NCBI GenBank assembly: GCA_030280995.1
Contig: JASXTE010000015.1
Location: 18,552,001 to 18,616,000, forward strand
Source: Hemileia vastatrix
Taxonomy: Eukaryota; Basidiomycota; Pucciniomycetes; Pucciniales; Zaghouaniaceae
Reading direction: 5' to 3'
DNA length: 64,000 nucleotides
Shown: piece after piece, positions 33,307 to 43,656 of the stretch
Numbering within the stretch: the stretch's first letter is position 1
How the letters are laid out: the number at the start of each line of letters is the position of its first letter
The notes under the pieces: model-generated
Database searches by the model: none
Told to the model about the DNA's origin: nothing
What the model saw: only the letters and a program-made list of their open reading frames with translations
Translations under genes and position numbers: made by a program

Positions 33307-34527
33307 ATGGATCCTACTGCGACTACATCTAGGGGATGTCAAGAGAGGGTTAAATCGCCCAATTCTTCAACATCGTTTCCAAAAACGGTAACCACAATTA
33401 TTAGGTGTAAAGACGAAAGCTTTTACTTTGGGCGAATTAATGCCAAAAAGTTTTTACGCAGGTTTGAACAAGCAGCGGAAGTCCATGGAGCAACCAAATA
33501 TGATATGGTATGACAAGTACTATTCTTTGTATCTGATGAGTGCAAAGACAATTTAGAGGATTTAAAAGGGCATGAGGAGCGAAATTGGTCAGCGCTAAAA
33601 GAACAAATGCTCAAGAGATGGCCAAAGGTTACCAAGGAAACTAGGTATACAATGAAGGATCTGGATATTTTGGTAAATAGGGTCAAGGCTAGAGGAGGTG
33701 TTTGAGACCCCAAGGAATTTAAAAGTTTTAGGGAAGACTTCGATCGGATAGTAGAATATTTAGTTATTAACAAAGATTTTAGTAATTTTAATGCGTCGTT
33801 ACCTTGGTTTTGTGAAGCATTAGCGCCAGAAGTTGAAGACTGGGCAAAAAGGCGCTTGGATAATGAAGGAAAGTTGGTTAAAAAGAGGGACGGAAATTAT
33901 AAGTACCCTGGATTAGAGGAAGTAGAAATGGCAGTGGAAGCTGAAATGAAGTTGCATCGAGTTGAGTGACGTGCAGCAAGGGTGGCTCTGGATAATGAGG
34001 ATATGGGGGAAGATGCGCCAGGTGTACAATCGCCTTCTCAGATCTTGTCTCCTAAAGATAAAATTCTCTCTAAAGATCCAGATTCAGTCATGGCAAGAAT
34101 TGATGAGTTGGAGAAGAAGATAGTTAAAGCGGCAAAAGCAAAATAATTGTTTAGGCCCAAGAGTTCTCCTCAAACTTCGCGTTTTTCCGCTATGGTGTGC
34201 TATTATTGTAATAAAGAAGGGCATACAAGGATGAGGTGTAATGCGCTTCAAAAGGATAAAGAGGAAAAGGTAGTTTACGAGAATGGGACTACGCTTATGT
34301 TGGAAGATGGTACCAGGTTGATTAAAGACAAAGATCGAGGAATACGAGCCATGGTCATTGATCATATTAATAAAAAGTCTATGGAAAGCAGGTCAAGCAA
34401 GGGCAAAGAGCCGGAAAATAAGGAGAAAAGACAGGATGCGAAGTCGGTTAATTTTGCAGTTACTTGCGCGGTGTTAAATTTTAAAGTAAAAGAAGGAGCG
34501 GTTGCAGCGCCACTTACCACAGCATGA
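33307..34527 (+). pseudogene. gag: Element C gag, several stops
   Basis: ATG 33307 (MDPTATTSRG). The reading frame continues through stops at 33511 (TGA), 33703 (TGA), 33967 (TGA), 34144 (TAA) and 34525 (TGA). The Gag core aligns in layout with element A (KKFLRRFEQAAEVHGATKYD against the A block SRYEAAAAVDGASHVD). The zinc knuckle is CYYCNKEGHTRMRC (~34198), C-X2-C-X4-H-X4-C. Gag would package RNA. Most stops are TGA; at least some probably replace Arg codons. Confidence 0.85.
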
Positions 34528-35568
34528 TTGGAGATGTCTGCGGCAAAGCATAAGAAAATGGCCCCACCTACAATTACTAGGCCAAAAAGAGCTGGCGCTA
34601 GGTATGCAAATCCAGAGGATATGGAGGAAGTAGGGTATACTACTAGAGAAAATACACCTGCACCTATTAAGGATGTTGAAATGGATGGTATGGACTCTGG
34701 AGGTTACGGCGTGGATCACCAGGAAATAGAACAGACGGCAATGTTGGAGGAACCAGTGGTAGTACAGCAAAGAGTGGTACCTGCTGAAGGAATGCCAGGA
34801 GCAAAGCATAATACTCAAAAGAACCCACCCGGAAGAGCAAAAACTGGTGCCAAGGCAACTCGGCCTAAATGGAGAATTCAGCGCCCGGCTCATTCTGATT
34901 TTCCCAAAGCTGCCAAGGATTTAGTTGCGGAATGTTTGAAGACTACAGTTTCTGTTCCATTGGGGATGCTGACTGCAGTAGCTCCAGATGTAGCAAATGG
35001 AATTGTGGATAAGTGCAGAAAGAAAAGGATTGCTAATTGCGCTGAGTTTGATATGGCGGAACACTCATTTCAGCCAGTTGTTGGATTACCTAGGGCGCCA
35101 CATTACGCAGGACCCTTAGGGTATTTAACTATTACGGTAAATGGTAAGCAAATTAAAGAGTTAGTAGATACGGGTTCACAAATCAACGTGGTATCAGTGG
35201 ATGACGCAGTGAAATTAGGTCTTCCTGTAAAAGACGGCGAAGGAACTGTCGCAGGAATTGGGGGAGGTAGGTTACCAGTTATAGGTGTAGCAGAGTATGT
35301 ACGCACTAGAGTTGCGGGAGCAACAAGAGATATACATTTTTATGTTCCAATGGGTGTAGTTAAACCAGTTTTAGGCACACGATTTTTAATGGATTATTCG
35401 GCGACTATAGATTATAGTTTAAATAAGACTATAGGAATCAGGATTATGGGTGATGACGGTGTTCCAGTAACAGCAGTCTTAGTAGCGCCCAAGGATTTTG
35501 GCTGGGAAACTAAGTACTCTGGAGCTGCGCGGTTAGAGAAAGAAAGAGAGTTTTATGAGGAAGTCTAA
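34528..35568 (+). pseudogene. Element C protease region
   Basis: Open in the gag frame after TGA 34525, up to TAA 35566. An N-terminal low-complexity linker is followed by the retropepsin-like part, with LGYLTITVNGKQIKELVDTGS (~35120), i.e. DTG where element A has DSG. It ends about 20 residues beyond the A gag-protease stop; thus both families have a stop between protease and RT. Confidence 0.82.
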
Positions 35569-35940
35569 GATGAGGAGATAGGGCGACCGCCAGGAAGGCA
35601 TCAACATTTTCATTAGGGACTGGCATTTTAGGTGTTACTATCTCCCAGGATGAGAAAAACCCGGATAGTGACCAGTCAGTCTAACGAGGGGGTATACGTA
35701 AAGCGGTACTTCATAGGTGTCTTGGGGATACTACTGTAGAATATATTATACCCAAGCTTTTTACTTTCTTTAATTATGGATATTGTTATACTTATATTAA
35801 AAAGAAAAGACAAAAACAGGATTTAGGTGTAACCCGTAGTTATATTAGAAAGGGTTTTGTTTTAATTAATGAAGGAAGCAGTAAGGACTGTTTTGCATCT
35901 AAGTATAAACCAGTAGCTTTTAAGGTTAAACCAGTGAATA
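35569..35940 (+). other. Element C spacer between protease and RT, no open frame
   Basis: Multiple stops in the pol frame. Contains TCTCCCAGGATGAGA (~35642), similar to TCTCCTCAGGATGAGA in element A (~15311), both able to form a small CTC/GAG hairpin soon after the gag-protease stop. Confidence 0.55.
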
Positions 35941-36980
35941 TAGCGATGCCTGATTTGAATCCTCCTTTGCAGAGGCCCGCGCTATCTAGAAATCCTTATG
36001 ATACACCTTTAACAAAGTTTCCGCCTGATTTTGCGTTCACCAGTAAGATCACAATGGAAAGGCTTCAGATGGTAGATTTTGGACCAGAGGGCTGGTTATA
36101 GCAGGAAGAAAAGAAGTTATTATTACATGTTATGGTTCTTAGGGAAAAGGCTATTGCGTTTTCAGAAGAGGAAAGAGGTTTGTTAAAACACTCTTATGGT
36201 AAACCTTATATTGTTCCAGTTATACCTCATGCGCCGTGGCAAAAGAAGGCCTTTCCAATACCGGCGGCTATAAAAGAAGAGTATACGTAATTAATTAGGG
36301 GAAGGTTAAAGTCCGGCTTGTATGAACAGTCTATGTCTAGTTATTCAAGTCCAGTGTTTTGTGTGGTCAAACATAATGGTAAATTAAGGGTTGTTCATGA
36401 TCTTAGGGAGATGAACAAGGTTATGGTAAAGGATGCAGGGATGTCACCAACGCCAGAAGAATTTGTGGAATCTTTTGCGGGGCGTGCATGTTACGGATTA
36501 GGTGATATTATGGGAGGTTACGATGAGCGCGAGTTGGACAAATCGTCCAGACCCATGACAACGTTTGAAACACCACTGGGGCACTTTAGCTTGACAAGGT
36601 TACCGCAAGGCGCAACAAATTCTGTGGCAGTATATCAAGCACAGATGATGTTGATATTGCAGGATGAAATCCCAGAACATGTGGGAATTTTCATTGATGA
36701 TGGCGGTATAAAAGGACCAGCCAGTGATTATGAAGGGGAAGTGTTAAAAGAAAATCTGTATATTAGAAAGTTTATTTGGGAATATGCGATTACCCTGGAA
36801 AGAGTGCTATTTGGGATAGAGGAGGCAGGATTAACAATTTCTGGGTCTAAATTTGCCTGTTGTGTTCCAGCGCTAGATATAGTGGGACATGTGGTATGTA
36901 AGGAAGGGAGAATCATTGCTGAAAAACAGAGGAATAAGGTACTTACATGGCCAAGACCAAGAAATACTAAGGAAGTTTGA
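35941..36980 (+). pseudogene. pol: Element C pol: reverse transcriptase
   Basis: Frame starts around MPDLNPPLQRPALSR. TAG at 36099 and TAA at 36288 interrupt the part before the RT core; the core from 36318 is open to TGA 36978, which replaces an Arg of element A (TEVRGFLG against KEV-stop-GFLG). RT motifs: SSYSSPVFCVVKHNGKLRVV, LPQGATNS, IFIDDGG (~36692). Confidence 0.86.
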
Positions 36981-38420
36981 GGGTTTTTAGGCATTTGTAC
37001 ATATGTAAGAATGTTTATTCGAGATTTTGCTTTGATGTCTTCGCCTTTACGGCGCTTAACAAGAAAGGATGTTGTATGGGATTTGACGGAGGAATGTGAG
37101 GAGTCATTCGAGTTATTAAAGAGGATTGTAGGAAAAGATATTCTTTTGAAGAAATTGGAGTATGGACCAGGCGCAGGAAAAATTACTCTAGCGGTGGATT
37201 CTAGTGTTTCTGCGGTGGGCGCAGTTTTGATGCAGGAGGACAAAGAAGGTAATGATAGACCTGTCCTTTACGAGTCCAAGAATTTTACCAAAGTGGAGTC
37301 TAGGTACTCCCAGTCCAAGCTGGAGTTATGTGGAGTAGCAAAGATCCTTAAAAAGCTACAATGGATGCTTTGGGGGCAGCATTTCGAGCTGCATGTTGAT
37401 GCGCTATCGTTGGTGCAAATGATTAGTAGCCCGAGTTTACCAGATGCACCCATGACGAGGTGGGTAGCGCAGATTAATTTGTTTTATTTTGATTTTGTCC
37501 ATAAGCCAGGGAAATATTTCACTATGCCAGATGCGCTGTCGAGAAGACCGTTGTGTGAAGAAGACTCGGAAGCGGAAGAATTTGAAGAAGATAAGAGATG
37601 GGTAAAGGGGATAGATTATTGTTATACAAAATTTGGCAAGAACGTCCGCAACGACAATAAACTATCAAGCAAGAATGTCTGCAAAGACCATAAACTAGTA
37701 GGTAGTATTATCCGTGATGACAATAAACCAGTAACGAGGAATGTCCGAAAAGACATAAAATTAAAAGCTGATAATGTAAAGGATGTTTGTAGCAAGGTTG
37801 AACTGCAACTGGATTTAGGGAAAACTGAAGCTAATTTAGCAACAAGGAGTGCGCAAGGCAAGGAAGTGGAGGAGTCGGATGATGGAGATACTTCAAAGGG
37901 AAGTCAGGATAGTAGTACTCAACTCGAAGAGGGGGAGTATTTAGAAGACAACGCATCTACAGATGAGGGAGTAGAGTTGTTAAAGTTATATTTGGAAGGT
38001 AATAGTCGACCGGATTTTAGCAATAAAATGGTTTGGCGCAATATTAAAAGGCGCGCTAAAGGCTATTTTATTAAAAATGTGAAGTTATGGAAGAATCAAG
38101 CATTGTCTCCTCAGTTAGTTATTCAAGCTAGGGAAGGGAAGGAGAAGATACTCAGGGAGTTACATGAGAATTTAGGACATAGAGGTCAAGATGAGACTCA
38201 TCGCAGAGTTAGGGAAAGATTCCGGTGGCCCAACATGAAAAATGAAGTAAGAGATTGGGTCAAATCTTGTCCTGAATGCCAGTGCAGAAGTTACAGAAAG
38301 CCAAAAGAAAAAGGGAGAGCGATGGGCGAGGATACTGTTTTTGGTAGGGTCAGTTTAGATGCAGTCCATATAAAAGAAGGACACTTTAAATACCTGGTAG
38401 TATCCAGGGATGATCTATAA
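36981..38420 (+). pseudogene. pol: Element C pol: RNase H, linker and start of integrase
   Basis: RNase H: ITLAVDSS (~37190), SRYSQSKLELCGVAKIL, LHVDALSL. A linker of ~200 codons after DALSRRP carries four hairpin modules (37644-37762), then the integrase HHCC site (ELHENLGHRG, CPECQCRS) and the first catalytic Asp (SLDAVHIKEG). It ends at TAA 38418, where A has Ser (DDLSGWVEA). Confidence 0.85.
37644..37762 (+). repeat. Hairpin modules in the element C pol linker (4 copies)
   Basis: Copies at 37644-37664, 37677-37698, 37709-37730 and 37743-37762: GTC, six-base loop such as CGCAAC or TGCAAA, GAC, then AATAAACTA or CATAAACTA-like tails. They translate as VRNDNKL, VCKDHKL, IRDDNKP and VRKDIKL. 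Stems are 3 bp, weaker than in A. Confidence 0.72.
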
Positions 38421-39254
38421 GGATGGGTTGAAGCAGCGCCATTGATAAACCTCAAGGCAAGTAATGTGGCCAAGTTTTTGAAGAAAGAATGGATTTATAG
38501 GTATGGGGTAATGAAGATGGAAACCGTAGATGGTGGCGCTGAATTTACAGGAGAATTCCAAGAAGTAGTAAAAGGTATTGGTGCAAAGTTACGAGTTGCA
38601 ACACCATATTATCCTGAAGCAGAGGGAATGGTAGAAAGAGGGCATCAAGTTATAAAAGATGCGCTAGTTAAGTTATGTTGAAATAATGGGGCGAAGTGGA
38701 AGAACTACTTGCCATTAATTTTGTTTGCGGAAAGGATTTCAGTTAAAAGGGCAACAGGGTTTTTGCCGTTCGAGCTTATGTTTGGTCAAAGGGCAGTATT
38801 ACCTATTGATCTGGAGGCTGGATCTTTCCTAGGATGTGATTGGGATCAAGTGCGCTCAACCGAAGATTTAATTCTAGCAAGGGTAGCGCAACTTGAAAGA
38901 AAAGACGAGTTTGTGGAGAAAGCGTATGAAAGAATGATGCAGATCCGGGACAAGTCAGTTAAATATTGGGATGAGCTCTTAGCGCATAGGTTAAGAAAGC
39001 CATTGAACCCAGGAGATTTGGTTTTGGTTTATAATAGAAGTTTAGAAAGCCAATGGGGGAAGATGTTTTCTGACAGATGGAATGGTCCTTATAGGATAAG
39101 AAAGCAGATAACTGGAGGGTCTTACTTACTGGAGGAATTAGATGGTACTGAGTGGAAGCGGCGTGTGGCCGCAGACCAGATCAAAAGATTCTACCTACAG
39201 GGTGTTCCAGTGATACAAGATAGCCTCCGGAATGAGGATAAACTACCAGAATAA
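38421..39254 (+). pseudogene. pol: Element C pol: integrase core and C-terminus
   Basis: Continues with VDGGAEFTG (second Asp, ~38530) and PEAEGMVERGHQ (Glu, ~38620). TGA at 38679 breaks the frame (A: Gly-Thr). The C-terminus with LNPGDLVLVYNRS and the GPY-like KMFSDRWNGPYRI ends at TAA 39252. No chromodomain. Confidence 0.85.
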
Positions 39255-39276
39255 TACCTCCGGGAAGAGGATTAAA
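39224..39276 (+). repeat. Hairpin modules at the integrase stop of element C (2 copies)
   Basis: 39224-39245: CCTC-CGGAAT-GAGG-ATAAACTA, overlapping the end of the integrase frame. 39257-39276: CCTC-CGGGAA-GAGG followed by ATTAAAAT. Same place as array 1 of element A. Confidence 0.8.
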
Positions 39277-39895
39277 ATAACAAGTTGTGTTAAGTTTTGT
39301 TTTTTCTAAGAGACTCACAGGAGGCTTTTGACACAGTTGTGACGGATAGAGGGCCCTAACTGGAAGTTAGGCGGACTATGGCAGAACAGGCAACTGGCAC
39401 AAGCGCTTAGATGAGGGTGCAGAAGAAAATGAAATCTTTTATTTTCATCGTTCGAGGGGACATGACAAAATAGGTAATTGCATTAAAGGAGATGTGTATC
39501 ATGTAAACGCAAAAGACGCTGGGTATTTAGCTAATGGGTTAACTAACTAGGAGTGGAATAGCAATTTATAGATGAGGCGCTCTACAGTTCAATTCTTATT
39601 TTACGTAGTATATCGCTGTATCGCAGTAAAGGCCGTAAAGTTTTACAATATGAAGGTTTATTTATGATTTTTTTGGGTTTACAGTCTTTTAAAGAAAGTA
39701 GAGGGAGAAAAGTTAGGCGCTCTAAAAGTATGGAAGACAGGTGTAACAAAATAGCGCCATGTCTAAAAAGATTATTTGAAGGCATAGCATGAAAAATATA
39801 TGAAGACTATTTACAGGAAGTATGTACAGAGGAGACTCATAATGAGAAGCGCTAGTGGTCTATTCAGTATCAGGATGAAAGCTAATAGGATATCC
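39277..39895 (+). other. Element C 3' noncoding stretch
   Basis: Between the last hairpin module and the antisense gene. Contains GCGC-rich words (AAGCGCTTAG, GAGGCGCTC). No convincing frame on either strand. Confidence 0.5.
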
Positions 39896-40659
39896 TTACC
39901 AGTCTTCAGGCATGACAAAGTGACGGGGATCGGCAAGGAATCCAAGAATAGTCGTTGAGCTGATTTCGTTCATTAGTTGACCTATCATTTCTATATAAGT
40001 ATAGCGAGCTTCAAGTTCAGCGTCAGAAAAAGCTGGTGCGTTATTGTAGGATAGGGACATAGCATCATATATAAGACGAAGTCTGGAAAACATTCGCATG
40101 GAATGGACAAAGGGTAAAGGAATGGGAACCCATCCCAAGGAGATGGATTCATTGAAACCTGACAGGAAGTTAGTAAGCAAGAAGAGAATAAGTATTGTGA
40201 AGGATGCTTACTTGCTAATAAGTTTTGTGGGAGCGCTGATGGAGAAGTAACAGTAACCGCGTCTGGAGCAGCTTTAGGGGAGCCTGAGCGCATGGAAGCA
40301 CTGGAACTCGGAGGGGGAGAAAGTGTAGCGCTAGGCTGTATGGATATTTCGGGCCTGGGAAAACTAGGAAGTGATGGCGACTCATAAGGAACATTATTAT
40401 TATTAGTGGAAATAGTGGGACTAGTGGTGGTAATTATGGGAGCACTACTAATAGAGCTAGGTGGAAAGCAAATATAACCAGTAGGCTGAAGAGTATTTTG
40501 GTTAAGGGAGGTATTGCAAGTTTTGTGGTATCTAAAGCAATTATCACAGGCAGTTCTAAAAGAGGCATAACCCCAAGGTCTAGAAAATGTACAGTTAAAG
40601 TTACGGTGTTTGCAAAATGAGCAAGCTTGATCTCTGGGAACTGTGCGATATTGAGTCAT
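39896..40659 (-). CDS. Antisense spliced gene 1 in element C: Zn2Cys6-like protein
   Basis: Exon 1 is 40659-40212 and exon 2 is 40158-39896, with a 53-nt GTAAGC...CAG intron (40159-40211). Splicing keeps the frame and gives 236 residues, fully open. The N-terminus has two C-X2-C-X6-C triads (CSFCKHRNFNC and CDNCFRYHKTC) 14 residues apart, the layout of a fungal Zn(2)-Cys(6) binuclear cluster with a slightly long linker. A Pro/Ser/Thr-rich middle follows. The C-terminal ~75 residues carry an acidic/hydrophobic motif (NNAPAFSDAELEARYTYIE) shared in pattern with antisense gene 2. Zn2Cys6 proteins usually bind DNA and regulate transcription; here that role is inferred. It lies antisense between integrase and the 3' LTR. 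Confidence 0.68.
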
Positions 40660-41144
40660 GATGTTAGAATAGAGGAAATTCAGGTTATTAGAAGGGCTAT
40701 TTATAGGTTAACAATAGCATTATAAAGAAGTCATCAGTTGCGCCACGTCTGACTTGAGCACTGGATGGTTTCTAAGAAGCTAGCAAGAAGTGTTTCTCAT
40801 GATGAAGAACCCAAGGAAAGATGAATTGTTACAATCAAGGGAAAGGCATGTATAGCGAAGTTTTAAAGATTGAAAGAAAGCGCATACGCAAATGATGCAG
40901 GAGAAGTAATTGCTGTAGCAACAATCTCAAGTTGTTATTTTTGGTTTCATCTTTCATAGGCACTTAGTAGAAGGGTGCGCTGCTTAGAAAAAGGATGATA
41001 TTTTTGGGGCAACTCATCTTGCGGTTGTAGAGTTCTCACAGGAAAGTTAAGTGAAAATAATAATAAAAAAAAATATATATATATTCCATATTTTTTACAA
41101 GACTATATACATTACAAGGAATAAATACAAAAGAAAATATTTTT
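40660..41144 (-). other. Spacer between the two antisense genes
   Basis: No frame or repeat recognised. Contains a short TA run near 41071. It would hold the promoter of antisense gene 1 and the 3' end of antisense gene 2. Confidence 0.45.
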
Positions 41145-42198
41145 TTAGTGGTATTCTTCTTCATCAAAGATTGGGACGCAGATAGCCCAATTGTTGACAG
41201 CTTCTTGCATGTTTTGTTGCAAGGCAGCTATTAGTTTTTTTCGCTTATTATACTCAGCGCAAGTATAAACCGGAACCTCCTTGACAAATTTTTCGACGGC
41301 CCCAATCATGTTATTCATACGACGCATGGTCGCATCGTAAGGAGCGCAGGCAATTTGTTCTGCGAATACCTAGTTTTGAGCCATGGTGGGCTCATCGTCA
41401 TCTACTACCAAAAAGTTATCGGTTGGCCATTTGACCGGAGTGACGGTATTGAAGACCAGCTGCATATCAGACCAGTCAGGAGTGGGAGAAAGAAGAGTAG
41501 GTTTGGGAGTAGGCGTCGTATCCCAGGTGGGATCTTCTTCCAAGGTAGGAAGAAATAGTGGAGTGATAGGAGGCGGAGGCGTTTCAGCGTAAGGAGTATC
41601 TGGTGCATCCTACATAGTAAAAAAAAAAAAAGAGGGGGGAAAGAGAATGTTAGTATTAGAAAGGGAAGAAGTAAGAAAAAGAAACTTACTGTACTTTCCT
41701 CCGAGAAAAGAGATTTAGGGACAGAAGCGGCGCTACTAGGAGTAGGCTCGCGGTAACCAACCTTGGTTTTTTTGTTACCAGGTGGGGTAACAGGAGCAGG
41801 CGCCGGGCGCTTGATGTTCATTTGACTCATCATATTTGTCGTAGAAGCATTTGGGTCCAGGCGCGCGACGGTGGGCAGCCCATTGTAACTGCATTTCTTC
41901 TTGCGTTGCTTGCAGTAATCGCATGACTAGGAATAAAAGAAAAAGGAAAAGGTTAGAAACAAATGGGAAGGAGAATGAAGTGAACTTACAGTGAAGAAAG
42001 TATTGCCACGGTGGGCTTTTAAAAATGACATGGAGTTATGCCATTTTCGATGCAACGAGTTCATCTCGTCCCACCCATCAGTGTGGTTATGGGCGTTGTT
42101 GTGGAAGCAGTAGAGGACTGAGTGTGCACAAACTGTCGAATAGCGTCCACAAAGTTGGTGGTATTTTCAGTGTTAGTAGGGGTTCTTCTGGTATTCAT
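41145..42198 (-). pseudogene. Antisense spliced gene 2 in element C: paralogue with one Cys cluster
   Basis: Exons joined by GT-AG introns at 41927-41989 (63 nt) and 41610-41689 (80 nt), both in frame. Protein order: a 5' part with WDEMNSLHRKWHNSMSFLKA; one C-X2-C-X6-C triad (CDYCKQRKKKC, ~41915); a Pro/Thr-rich middle; then MRRMNNMIGAVEKFVKEVP and VPVYTCAEYNKRKKLIAALQ at the C-terminus (stop near 41145). TAG at 41370 interrupts the last exon. The ATG at 42198 is out of frame with the rest unless one base was lost or gained near 42070-42150; ATG 42064 would be in frame. The C-terminus matches antisense gene 1 in pattern (P-x-[FY]-[ST]-x-x-AE...R...I), so the two look like tandem paralogues. 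Confidence 0.6.
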
Positions 42199-42311
42199 TG
42201 TGAAGGATAAAAATAATAAAGATAATAAGAAAAGAGAAAAGGATAGAAGGTGGAGGAAGAAAACGCTGCGAGACGCAGAATATTTATGGGCTCCTGGGGA
42301 CAGTCGCGAGT

Positions 42312-42321
42312 AGAGGGAGGA
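42312..42321 (+). other. Polypurine tract of element C
   Basis: AGAGGGAGGA immediately before the 3' LTR start TGTGGTAC. Confidence 0.78.
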
Positions 42322-43656
42322 TGTGGTACGCGCCTCGCAGGAAGCGTGATTTTAGACAAATCATTGCGCGTAGTCCAGGAAGAACAAAGGGGAGCTAGCG
42401 CAGCAGGAAATGTTAAAATATAATATGTATTTACGTGTTTCAAGGAAAAAAGGAAATGGAAGCGCGGAAAAAGATTGAGGGTCTGTGCGCTCAGATTTTG
42501 TAGCGAAATGTGCCGCACAATGGGGAATTGTGTGTTATTGATTTAGGACCATAAAGCGCTAAACAATATGGATTTGGGCTTTCCAAAAAAAGTATGTGTT
42601 ACGCATTAAGAAGAAAGTCATGGATTAAGGACGACTCAAGTGCATGGTATGCTGTACCGCGGCCAGTTGGGAAACTTACTGAGACAAGTAATAAAGAAGG
42701 CTAACTAGTAAAGCGAGCTGTCAGAACTACGAACCTAGTATTAAGGCAAAGAGAGTGGGGACTCAATCATAAAACTACCCAAGAGTTAAGGCAACTAGAC
42801 GCAGCGTTAGGATAAGTCAAACCTGGAACTAGCGCTGAAACAAAACAAGGTATAGTTAAAAGCGCATATGTGGAGAATCAGTGAAACAAGTTAATACTAG
42901 TGTTAGTAATTATAGGGTCTGATTTAGGCGCTGTAGTTGTTGCAAGCAGTGTAAGTAGCATACTAATAAATTAGTTATTGTTTTACTAATGTGGCGCTAG
43001 AGTCAGCGCTGGAGATCCATTAGGGAGCTGTGTCTTGAGTGCCGGAAGAATATAAAAGGAGGACTATTAGATAGGGACAAGAGGAGAACTTGTCGATCTA
43101 TCTATTTAGTTAATAAAATAAGAAAAATCACATTAGTTGTCATTTTAAAAATCAGATCATAAAGAAAATCAATATAGAGATATACGTGTAGCTATAGTCA
43201 TAGTACCCAGTATAAGATATTAGATCATTTGTGATTAATTGTTGAGAGAATATTAAAAGGTATTTTCTGAGTCTTTAGAGTTTGTGCGTCTGTGTGTGTA
43301 TTTCCTATAGTATAGTGAAAGAGCGCAACATAGAGAGAATATATAGATTCAGTGGGATTAACTATTATTAGAGATATTTTATTAATATAATAAGGCGAAT
43401 TCAAAGAGAGCGCTTCAAGAGGGAGTAGCTGTGGATAATAGTGCTTGTTAAGAATAGAAATATCTGGATAGTAGTGCTTGTTTCCATATCTCTAACTCAT
43501 CTCAACTTATAAACTTTCTAGTCAAATATTAGTGTTACACATTATTACACTGTCTTTAAAAAATAAGAGTGGCAGGCGTTTCTTTTTATAAATTAAAAAG
43601 GAGAAGCAACCCATCTTGCATTGTGTCTACTGCTTAGTACTTTAGAACTGTCTACA
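42322..43656 (+). repeat. 3' LTR of element C
   Basis: 1335 bp, TGTGGTAC...CTACA, differing from 9840-11173 at a modest number of scattered positions. Ends against flanking acgtctc. Confidence 0.9.

Larger units (their letters stand above)
9840..43656 (+). mobile_element. Element C: Ty3/gypsy LTR retrotransposon, outermost of a nest
   Basis: Bounded by LTRs 9840-11173 and 42322-43656 that share the start TGTGGTACGCG and the end CTACA. The order inside is LTR, PBS, gag, protease, RT, RNase H, integrase, two antisense genes, PPT, LTR. Element A with its own passenger B occupies 11289-33168, so C's own DNA is about 11.9 kb. The flanks read acat (left) and acgt (right), possibly a 4-bp target duplication that has diverged, but this is weak. 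Coding frames contain several stops, so the copy is dead. Alanine codons are often GCG and GCGC is common, unlike related element A. Confidence 0.9.

Noticed and set aside
39582..39785. Minus-strand 67-codon frame as a third antisense gene
   Set aside because: No Cys cluster, no splice junction to a neighbour and no similarity to the two antisense genes.
12669..43656. Classical RIP as the cause of all stops
   Set aside because: Only part of the stops fit C-to-T or G-to-A. Some in C (Ser to TAA at 38418, 38679) and in D (Leu to TGA near 51900) need other changes, and rusts are not known to me to have canonical RIP.
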